This document shows, one piece after another, positions 24,791 through 35,700 of a DNA stretch of 64,000 nucleotides. Position numbers and translations under genes: made by a program. Under the pieces are notes generated by a model that was not told where the DNA came from, ran no database searches, and saw only the letters and a program-made list of their open reading frames with translations. The stretch comes from Membranipora membranacea. Its lineage: Eukaryota; Bryozoa; Gymnolaemata; Cheilostomatida; Membraniporidae. Each line of letters begins with the position of its first letter. Position 1 is the first letter of the stretch. The stretch is taken from the NCBI GenBank assembly GCA_914767715.1, contig OU612068.1, forward strand, positions 28,646,001 to 28,710,000. The letters run 5' to 3'.

Positions 24791-26329
24791 AAACAAAATT
24801 GGTACCTGTTTCTTTCGAAACTTTGAAATACTTCATGTGTTCAGAAATGAGTAATTACTCTAGTCCTTGTTTCAGTCAGGCCTTAATTAGTCTAATGTTA
24901 TTGCCAGATGCTGTCTGTGTGGTGTGCTGATATGAGTCAAGTTGATCAGACGAAGCAGTGCTGCATACAGAGAGGTTAGCCCAACTCTGGCAATCGATAT
25001 TGTTGTCATCGTCATATTTTTGCGGTTATCAGATATCTCATCACAGGCCTGTACTAAGATATTCTGTCTTTCCTCACCTTGTAGTCATCTTGATAAGACA
25101 GACACTATTCCGTCATTTTTTGGCCTCTGTTGTATTGTCCAAAGACCAAGCTCACATCCGGATAAACCTAATTGATCCATGTTGAATCATTACAAGCGCC
25201 TCCTTGTTGTGGGTGATCCTTGTTGTGGGTGGGGTCCTAAACTGAGTCAGCTTACACGCCATTAATTGGTAACATAACATCATATACACCTAATAAGTCT
25301 AGTAGGTCGTTGAAAAGACAAAACTGGTCCCTCTGCCTGATCCTCACATCCATTCGCTCAAATTCTATCATCATTGAGTGCTGGTTCTGGCAGAACCAAT
25401 GAATAACGCTGTTACTCCTTGCAGAACTTAGCCAATGTGTTGTCTCTGAATATGATTAGAGCTGACCATAATGTTGTGTTAACTCCTAATCATAATCGGA
25501 GCCAACACATCGGGTTGGCTTAGTTCTGCCAACATTGACTGGACTGGTATAATAATAAATAATACTGAGTGAATAATAATACTCATACTGGGATGGTAAC
25601 TGGATAAGGTAATAAGGCAAAGGAAATGCATGAGTTGTAGGACAATGGCAAGTATGAGTATGACAATGGCTTAAGTACTTGCTACCAGTCCATCTGCACA
25701 GCTTTGACTCTTTTCTCATATTACATCATCATCGCATCATACAAAGAGTAGTTGAGTTGTAGTCTTGCAAAATATCTTTCATTCTAACTCGTATGCAAAA
25801 CTCTTTGAACTTTAGAGGACACAAAATATCTTCCACTTTCTCCATCATTGATTGGGCAATTTAGTGCAAGAAGGATTTTGATTGGTGACTCATAAATTTA
25901 AATCCCACTTCATCACATGCTGTTGCTAGTCTAATCAAGGAGTTAAAGACTTGGTCTAATAGTGTTTACTTATTTACCTTTCAATCAAAATATTAGCACA
26001 TATTATTATAATATGTTTACACACCATTTTGTAGTAATCAGAGAGGGAATTCTCTCACCCTCCCTGATATAGTAGAGGTCATTGTTGTGAGACGGAACGA
26101 GTTGTCCCCTCCCAGAAGGAAAGGGCACAACTCCGCCAGTTATTTGCTTATTTCACTAATTGGACAGCTATAATGACAAACTCTTGCTGTGAAACGGCAG
26201 TTTGCAAGCAGTTGTTTCCCTTGAACTCAATTTCTATTAATTGGTGTCACGGTGCTCCAACAAAAGGGTGGAAGTAACCATCGTCCAGCATATAACGAGG
26301 CCGACAGGCATAGTATATTAGCAAATTCC
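24791..26329. other. Intergenic, probably further LINE remnant and simple repeats
   Basis: Nothing identifiable beyond possible upstream remains of the LINE to about 25.2 kb. A short direct repeat (ccttgttgtgggtg twice, near 25202-25231) and AT-rich simple sequence (25548-25590) are also present. Confidence 0.35.
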
Positions 26330-26885
26330 CGCATACGAACCTACTTTTATTAACTATGGTACAGGAAATACCATCGTAATTCTGCACACCATATCAAATT
26401 TTCCTGAATTTTATGCAGCAGAATGCCCAAAAAGGCCATAAAACACTGGATATACAGTGCATAATCCTGATGGCAGTTCCTGTGTGCACCATAGTTAATA
26501 AATGCAGGTTTGTATGTAAGAACTTTCAAAAGATTTTGTATGGACACAATAATGGTATTGTGAACAGCATATTATGTGAGAGAGACAAAAGGTAGCTGCC
26601 TGTGATGGTCTATGGTCATAGTGATATACAAGCTTAATTGACTGTTGGACCACTCCGGACTTGTGCTCCGGGAATAAATTTCACCTCTTTTCGAATTTAA
26701 ATGGAATTTGCAATCAATGTGACTCTTCCATCTGCGTTGACAAAAACAGCGTTTTTTGCCTCATTTCTTTATTAAAATGATGCAATGTCTTCAAATCAAG
26801 TTTTTGTTCAGTTATTCATGTTCAGTAGCTCGGCAGTTTTCCATCAGTATATGATAGTCGGATCGGTCATTAGCATTACAGTCGA
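26330..26885. mobile_element. Degenerate copy of the long foldback element
   Basis: Resembles the centre and right arm of the 55364-56750 inverted-repeat element. Shared blocks include the hairpin centre around 26340-26560 (ctttcaaaa...caataatgg) and the arm from about 26690 (tctgcgttgacaaaaacagcg) to cggatcggtc near 26867. The left arm is missing or unrecognisable. This shows the foldback element is an interspersed family. Confidence 0.75.
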
Positions 26886-27962
26886 AACAATATCATTTTT
26901 TACTTTGATTGTTCATTTACCATCTGAAGGCTAGCAGCGAACCAATGCCATGTCATAAAGACCTCTTGTGACAGTGAAAAGCTGAAATGATATAAAAACC
27001 TGACAAGATTAATTTATTATAATTGTGTTATTATAGTCTCGATAAAAAAAAGTAATTTGACTGCTTTGTTAATAACATAGCATGTATGCCAAGTTTTCAT
27101 CTTGATTGAAGATACATGTGCTACAGAATTATGGGGAAAACTTTGAACTTGGTGCAGCATACAAAATCGCACACAACCAACTGCCACTGTTCTACTAAAT
27201 GAGATGGCTTCTCATATGAGGATATACCAACAATCGGATATATTGACGGAGAGATGGGTATGTTATGTAACCAGTGTTGTCTGCAGGAAGCAAGACATAA
27301 GATAATAGCCTGGTGTCTAGGTTGCTTGATGGCCACTATTGGCAGCTGCCTGCACCTTTATAAGGAGGATCAACCCCAAACAAGTGCTGTTAATGTTTCA
27401 CATGCTTTTTTTATAGGCTATCATGTTTTCATATCATTCTACAGCTGATTGTTCTTGTTGTACGGTAGCTCTGGAAAATGAAACTGGTGTCATGCATACT
27501 GGTGCGCTTGTTAGTCTCTTCTTGCACAGGTATAAAAAAAACTTCATGACACATATTATTTCGATTACTGGAATTTGTTGGTTTGGAAAACGTATGTTAG
27601 GCATTATTAATGAAAATTGCAATTTCAGGTTGGTTGCAAATATCACTTTTGAATAAATTTCTTTTTGTTTTAATAATCTTTTGCATTTTGAGGGTTTTTT
27701 TGGTCAAAGTCTGTTAATCCCTTGATATAACATATAACATATAACATTTTGCAAATATTAATGGGTAATTTCAAAACTTTGAGCTTTGTAATGGCTCATC
27801 TTGAAATAATGGGTAGAACATGTATGTAGTTTATTTTAGTAATCACTTTGTTTTATGTTATGCTATGTTTGCTGTAGGAAACATTATATAGTCTAATTCC
27901 TAAGCATCCCCTTTGAGTTTTGGTCAGATTAGGTAGGTTCATTTTATCCAAACAACTCATGA

Positions 27963-28582
27963 TACACATCAATATTTTTTGCAAAAGAAATTTTCAATGT
28001 TGCCCGACGGGCGGACATTGAAGTGGAAGTGAATGTGCATGATTTACTTGTTCACTGCACACCTGTCACCTCTGGTCAGTATGCTTGCAAGAAGGGCGTT
28101 GATGATATAAAAGCACTGAACTCAATCCTGGAACAGCAGCTCACTCATAGCCTTATAAACAGTAATCACCCAATTTAGGAATACTTACTTGATTTTATGA
28201 ACTCCTCAACCCTCGTATAATTTAAGTTTATAGATGTCTGTGTGATTTGCTATGTGAAATGCTATGTGATTGGCTGTCCCTAGTAGAGGGTGCCATCTTT
28301 ACTGTATGACCACGTGACAGTCACCTGACTAAAACCGTTACAACAAGATGCATTGGACTTGGTTTCCTGTCTGCAGGTTCAAAAGATGTACTCTTACTGA
28401 TCACATTTCAGTCACAAGAAACCAAATTACCCTTTGTTAAAGCACTCAGAGCAGACATCATTGGTGAAAATGGAAGCTTGAGGATTAAACACCTTTCTCT
28501 GTCTCAGAAGAGCTCAACAATCAACATGAATAACAGTCAACACCACTCAAAAGTCACTGCTGAACTCATGGTCACTGAGTAG
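27963..28582 (+). CDS. Two candidate exons of an unidentified gene
   Basis: A frame open from 27963 reads FNVARRADIEVEVNV...CTPVTSGQYACKKGVD and reaches a possible donor (ACA|GTAATC) at 28161. It would join in phase 1 to a second frame starting after a strong acceptor (tttcctgtctgcag) at 28377. That frame reads KDVLLLITFQSQETKLPFVK and ends at TAG 28580-28582. Both look coding in composition and their phases agree. I do not recognise the family, and the acceptor of the first exon is unclear. An additional candidate exon lies at about 27445-27530 (CCTVALENETGVMHTG), with ctacag and CAG|GTATAA borders. Confidence 0.4.
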
Positions 28583-29287
28583 TATCATTGATTTGAATGA
28601 ACGTATGTGAATTTCAAGACAATCAAACAACAAGGCATAGATAGAGATGGATATATATATTCAAACTTCAGCTGCTACAACTCAATTGGTATGTATTTGA
28701 ATGTAAGTATTTCACTCTACTACTTACTAACATTGCTCTGCAAAAATGATAAATCATAAATATAAAAAAAAGACTGGGCAACCAATTGTGACTGTTAGTT
28801 AGTCCCACTAAATTTGATTGAAATGGTCTCATTAATATTATGAATGAAAATAATAAATAACTAACATGAAGATGAAGCCAAAACATTTCAATCAAAATCA
28901 ACCCAGTCCAATATAAAATAACTATATAACAACAAAATAAACTTAAACAAACAACAACAAAAACTTAACAAACAACATAGTAGCGTGAGTTGCTATTATT
29001 GTTTTCTTCTTAAATCAACAGTAACAATATAAATTTAACAAACTAGTAGAGTAACTGCGCTCAGCAAAAATGATAATTATCTATCGAAGTTAATATATTA
29101 TGCAGGGATTGAGATCAGGCTATCATTTTGATCTTTACAAAATATTGTAAAATGACTGGCGCTTAGAAGGTTGGTCTATGATAAATTGTAGTGCTATGAT
29201 GTTAGTGACTATAGTATGTTAGGTCAACTCAGTGGTATGATATGCAGGTAAGTTTGTACTTAATCTGATAGACTAGCTGTTCAATAT
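28583..29287. other. Intergenic, AT-rich, 3' flank of the THAP9-like gene
   Basis: No gene seen. A-rich and low-complexity stretches (28910-28975) lie here. No P-element-like terminal inverted repeat was recognised by eye next to the transposase-like gene. Confidence 0.35.
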
Positions 29288-29744
29288 TCACTCACCGCTC
29301 ACGAGTGTGAGCTTGTTTCGTTTAACTCTGTTCTTGGTAGGATGGTGGGCTTGATTGATTCGCTTGCCAGAGTAGAACTGCCTAAGATTATGAAATTTTG
29401 TGAGAACTTTTCGTATCAAGCTAAAGTAATGATTACCTGCCCCGTGTTGTGTGTCATTAGCATGCTGTACGAATGCATCTGGTGGGCCACCTACTGCTTT
29501 TAGCACCTCTAAATTCAGCCTCTCCTGTGTCAGTTTCTCATTATACACTCTAGTGACCCTCTCTGCAGCAGCTATAAGTTTGACTGTAAATTTTGATGGG
29601 TACACTAAACCTCCCTTGTCTTTTTGGATGAGTAGTCGGTAGCATGTTGTGTTGGTGTCCTGAATCGCATCTATCTCATTAACTGTACATTCGAGCAGCT
29701 GCTGGCATACTTCACACTTGACCTCTGCCTTTCTGACTATATAT
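29288..29744 (-). CDS. THAP9-like: THAP9-like last exon (C-terminal block)
   Basis: The acceptor ctatttcag is followed by YIVRKAEVKCEVCQQLLECT, matching the 'YI.G.V.K......C..C...L' block near the end of THAP9 proteins. It ends FHNLRQFYSGKRIN...VKRNKLTLVSGE with TGA at 29290-29288. An alternative donor-like GTGAGC lies just before the stop, so a further short exon is possible. Confidence 0.9.
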
Positions 29745-32700
29745 CTGAAATAGAGTATCAAGTGCTTACTGAAATTACCCTATATGTATGTCTATAGCAC
29801 TGCCGCTTTAGTTATGCCTCTACACATTAGGGTACATTGTCAACTTACTCATTCATATCACAATGCATCACCCAAGTACAAAATATGACAAAAGTGCGTT
29901 CATCTGAGAGCATATCTAACTTGTTGATATCAAAAAATATTATTTATTTAAAAAAGTCAACATACCCTGACATATGTCCAACTACTGAAAGCTCCCATCT
30001 TTCCAACATATTATCTTGAGGTTCATCAGGCCTAGCTATTGTCGCCAATGCCGAGAGGGAGCTTGGCATCTCGAGCATATCCTCCTCGCAGTCATCCAAT
30101 ATAAGGCAGTTGCCATTGCTACTTGGTAATTCAGTGCAATGCACTGACATCTTTCTCATAATTTTCCTGAAGTGGAATGCACTTGGATTGTTGTTCCAGC
30201 CACCTTAAATTTGGAAAACAGTGGGCCATTACACACCTAATAATAAGAATTTTAATATGTCAGCTTGATTCTTTGTTAATTCTTTTTTTGTTCCTTTTTA
30301 TTAGGAGCATCATCAGATCAGCTCAGCTTCATCTGACCACTTTGGAGTATCATATTCTGAGAACGAGTTTATAGCCATGAGATGGTATGCATGCCTAATT
30401 TTAAGTTTCCTACCTGCTTTCCTCACTGCGTTAAAAAAAAGCTCCAGGTGATCTTGGGATAGACGATATGTCATTATGTAATTCTGCTCGGCCAGCAGCT
30501 CTGGTGCCAAGTTTTTCAGGCATGCTATCCCGGAAAGAAAGCCCAGGAAGCATGTTTTCCTACAACATTCCAATTTAAAATTTCCATCGTTTGTACTCAA
30601 CCTGATCCTTCTATCGAGACAGAGTTCATTACCCAAAAAACTACATGACAAAACTTTTACTCCATTTTCTTATTCTCTACTGCCTAATTTGTAGTATCAG
30701 TATCAGACACACTTTATCGCAATATTACTTATGCAGGTGCTCCTAGTTCATAACATGCACTCTTTATTATACCTTACAGGGTTTACAGACTGAAGGACTC
30801 TTACCTTTTGGTAGTGAGGAGAAGAGCGCCATCATTTCTCCTCAGCTGCTTGATGTAATCTTCCATGTAGCTCAGGTAATCCTCGGTTTGTCTCCAGTTC
30901 ATGATCTTAATCGGCTCCTTTGAGAACTTGCCATGTGGGGATCGTGTGTTTAGTATATCAAAGAGTTTGTCAAACTTCTGCAAGTGAATTTATAGAAAAT
31001 GAGCCATGGTCCCAAATCAGCAATTCAGACATTTTCTCTCTGCCTATATAAAAAGGATTCTGCCGAGCTAATTTCCATACGGTTAAATAAAGTGAATGGG
31101 TATAAAAAAAAACTGAGACAATACACACCTTCAGAAATTTGACTGTACCAGATACATCTTTAAATTCGGGATATGCGTCTGACATTGTTTGCAATGTTGA
31201 CAGGGCATCTGCTGTACTTTGGCTGAACACTTGGACAGCCAGCCGGACCTTCATAATGTTTCCCCTGAAGTCTATATGTTGCTTGGTTAACTTGTTTCCG
31301 AGATGTAATCTACCTTTTTCCTATTTGTAAAAACATAATTAGAATGAGGTGAATGTCAAGAAATTTTAAAAGAATCATTCAAAATTATGTTCTTCTTTCG
31401 AACCAGTGTGACTAAGGCCTTGTTATGTGGAGATATCTTGGTCTATACTAAATTTGAAAATCACAGCGGTGATAGCAGACTAGATTTATTGAAAACCAGT
31501 GATCACCAATTTTGTTGTAGTCTTTACCTGTAGTTTGACCAGGTTTTTCACGTCACACCATCTGGCTGTTCCATGCGGCCCCATCACTTCTTCCCACTCT
31601 CCTAGCAGATTTCTAAGAACCTTCATCATGTGCACAATGTCTAGCATGCAGTGTATAGGCTTGTCGTTGTGGATGAATGAATACTGTCCTTTATCAAAAT
31701 CACAGCCAAGCTGTTTCAGTGTCGCAACATTTGTCCTGTGTCCATCGGCCACTAGCACTCGCACTCGTATTCCTTTAACTGATAGGCTCTCTATCGAATG
31801 CATAATAAGCGTCCCCTGTGTTTCTCCTTTAAAATATAAAAGGGATATTATGGCAACATTACTAAATGGCAGCGCACTGTCATTTTAATTTGAACTTCCT
31901 AGGTCTCCGGTTATAACTGCAAAATTGGATACCATGTATCTATAGCCAACTTTTCAATATGTTGCTTATTCATTCCTACCTGTAATGCCTGCTGTGAAGT
32001 AAAAGGCCACAGGAGCTTTCCATTTCTTTCTGAGGCCAACAGCCATGACAACCAGGGCGTTCTTGGCTATTTTAGTCCGATCTTGCTCCAGTACACCGCC
32101 CAAGTCCACATAGCCAACATGTTTCTGCTCGGATGGTATCCAGTTAACGGCTTGTTTGATCGACATTTCATCAAACATCAACACACAGTCCTTGTAGTTA
32201 TAGGGATCTTTTTGTACATAATCTCCTAGCGAGTTGATCACATGTGTGCAAATCCCGGGATGGTCGTCTACACCTTGCATCCACCTTAAATTCAAATTCA
32301 GTCATTTACTAAACATGGTTGATTTGCTATATAGTGTTTTAGGGTACTTACTGCTACAAGTATATTAGCGCCAGTCCTCTACCATGAACATATAAATATT
32401 GTATATTATGGTAAAACTGATTAACTCAAATCAAAATAACAGTATTGTAAAATGTTGATTTATCTTCTCAATTTCAATGCTGGAAAAGGATCAATTGACT
32501 ATAGTTTTAACTTACATAGTTAGTGTCCGTGGAGCTGGTAGCTTATTTTTGAAAACAGTCCTCAAGAATTCATATGACTTTGGCCCGTATAGATGTAATG
32601 TCAGGGCAAATCTCTTTTGTAAGTCGCTGTAGCTTTTACTATCTTTAAACAGCTCCATTGGCATGTCTATAAAAATTAAAAATAGCGGCATTGTAGATTG

Positions 32701-35700
32701 CTGCCTAAACCATGAAATCTAGATTGATCTTATAAATGGTCAAGCTTTTAAACTTCTCACTAATGAGTATAGAGCAACACAGAGCTACTCAAATAGATGA
32801 AGCAAAGAAGATAATATTTCAGTTTTTTTCTCCCTCATCAACCTTAAAATTTCACATGTAGGACGCCTCGATATCCAGCAAAGTACCATTTTAATATTTG
32901 TAATTCTAGTTGGGGTTACCCTGAAATTTGCTCATTTGTTGTCTGAGCTCATCCGACATCTTGTCGCTCTTTTCCAGCGTGTCCTTCATAAGCTTTTTTT
33001 GTTTTTTTAGTATTTTATGCTTCCTCTCTGTTTGATAACCTGCTATTGACTTCTGTGAGAGCTGGCGTTTTAGGAATCTGATGTGATCTTCTGGGGTCAC
33101 TCGCAATGCATATGCATGCTCCTTCCTATCACCAATTGGAATCTGTAAATTACAAGGATGGCCGGTCTGAGTATTTAACATCAGATAATAAAAGTGTATG
33201 GGTTTGAATTTTGATAATCATCTTATCTGTGTGACGGTTGTGACGTAACACTGGGATTGCCCGCTTATTCTTACTGTCGATAGACTGCCGTCACCTTGGA
33301 AGTTTGAGAGGCCATAACTTCCTCAATGGATTCTAAAGCAGGAATTCGCTCACATGATAGAATAAAATATGGAGAATAAGATGTGCTACATAATAGCAAC
33401 CTCAAACTAAGTCTTTAACTAGACACGCTTTGTCCCTACCTGGAAGAGCTGGTCCCTTTCTGGTAGAGCTGGTCCCTTTGGGGAGCTATCCTCACTCACA
33501 GAATCGCTAACCAGAAAGTCTCTAGTACTAGAACATGTTTCCTGTAGAAACAAAGAAATAGGGATGCATGGTGGTGTTTGTTATTCGAAATTGTTATTCA
33601 AATATCTATTTGCGATCAAAGCTATTATTTGTATGGTTGTGTAAATAATATTATATTAATCCGTAACTATCACATTTGGATGATCTATTGGCTTTTTTTT
33701 TTTTATAGATTCCATCGCCTTGGCCTACCTCGTGATCAAAGTCTTCATTCTGAAGTGGGATTTTGTACTTTGGAAAAACCACCACAGCTGATGTACTTGG
33801 CTCAGAAATCCCAGACTTATCCTACAAAAAATGTAAATATCTTATCTTATAATATGATATCATTGAATTGTACTATTCTGATATATACTGAAATGGAATT
33901 CAATGTATAATATATATAGCCCGAGAGACTACAATGGTAGTGGACAATACGGCGGACGATGTTACAGTTCAAACTTATGTCTGTACCGCAACCTCCATTC
34001 TATTTAACGAATGATGAATCGCCTCACCTGATTTATATTGTTAGCTAGTGCCAGAGAAAGGCGATCACAGGCTGTCTCCGGTGTCCTTGGTGTATGTACT
34101 GTATGTAGAGTAGAAGCTACAGGCTTGCTCGCTGACTGAATGATACTAAATGGGAAGTTGCCCATAGATGGAGCATCTGTAGACTTATCCTAAAACAATG
34201 TAAATTTTTGTTAATAATGATATATAGCCCTTGAGGAACTACAAACAATTTAGACAGTTTGATGGTTGATGTCGAGGCTAAACGTTGCCTGTACCACAAT
34301 TTCCATTTTATTTAAAGAAAAATGAATCGCCTCACCTGATTTAAATTGTTAGCTAGTGCCAAAGAGAGGCGATCACAGGCTGTCTCTGGTGTCCTTGGGG
34401 TATCAACTGTTCGGACGTTACTATCTAGACTGCTGCTCTCTGTTTCAGATGTGAAGAAGGGATGAGAGCTGGACTTATCCTAAAACGAGGTACACACAGA
34501 CTTGAGTTCAGTGGATGTATATGATTGGTGATTGAAAGCTTTTTATTATCTAAGCGTAAGTATTCTTGCCATTATATTGCTCCCTAAGACATTGTTGTTG
34601 CTAGGAAGAGCTCCAACCTCACCTCTCACCCGTCTTACTCCCTGCCAACAGAGTAACTCATCCTCCCTGCTGCCAAGAATTAGTTTCTCCCAAGAGTTAT
34701 CCGCCTTTGAAATATAAGCAGATAACTCCTTATGCGGAGTTTTAGGTTAGTTGCACCAGGGAGTATCCCAAACTCCCTGGTTGCACCAGCCTTTTACTTG
34801 CCAGTATTAGAAGATCCTGGCTATTTTTTTATAGATTGCATTGCCTTGGCCTACCTCGTGATCAAAGTCTTCATTCTGAAGTGGGATTTTGTACTTTGGA
34901 AAAACCGCCACAGCTGATGTACTTGGCTCAGAAATCCCAGACTTATCCTACAGAAAATGTAAATATCTTATCTTGTAATTTGATATATATAGCCCGAGAG
35001 ACTACGATGATAATGGACAATACGGCGGATGATAAAACAGTTCAAACTTATGTCTGTACCGCAACCTCCATTCTATTTAAAGAATGATGAATCGCCTCAC
35101 CTGATTTATATTGTTAGCTAGTGCCAAAGAGAGGCGATCACAAGCTGTCTCTGGTGTCCTTGGGGTATCAACTGTATGTAGAGTAGAAGCTATAGGCTTG
35201 CTCGCTGACTGAATGATACTAAATGGGAAGCTGCCCATAGATGGAGCATCTGTAGACTTATCCTAAAACAATGTAAATTTTTGTTAATAATGATATATAT
35301 AGCCCTAGAGGCACTACAAACAATTTAGACAGTTTGATGGTTGATGTCGAGGCTGAACATTGCCTGTACCACAATTTCCATTTTATTTAAAGAAAGATGA
35401 ATCGCCTCACCTGGTTTAAATTGTTAGCTAGTGCCAAAGAGAGGCGATCACAGGCTGTCTCTGGTGTCCTTGGGGTATCAACTGTATGTAGAGTAGAAGC
35501 TATAGGCTTGCTCGCTGACTGAATGATACTAAATGGGAAGCTGCCCATAGATGGAGCATCTGTAGACTTATCCTAAAACAATGTAAATTTTTGTTAATAA
35601 TGATATATATAGCCCTAGAGGCACTACAAACAATTTAGACAGTTTGATGGTTGATGTCGAGGCTGAACGTTGCCTGTACCACAATTTCCATTTTATATAA

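Noticed and set aside
30313-30651. 112-codon minus frame as a single coding unit
   Set aside because: It reads through both introns of THAP9-like exon 21; only 30559-30414 fits the family and splice sites.
33578-35087. Plus-strand frames repeated through the cassette region
   Set aside because: Shadows of type A and C cassettes, which are coding on the minus strand with proper splice sites.
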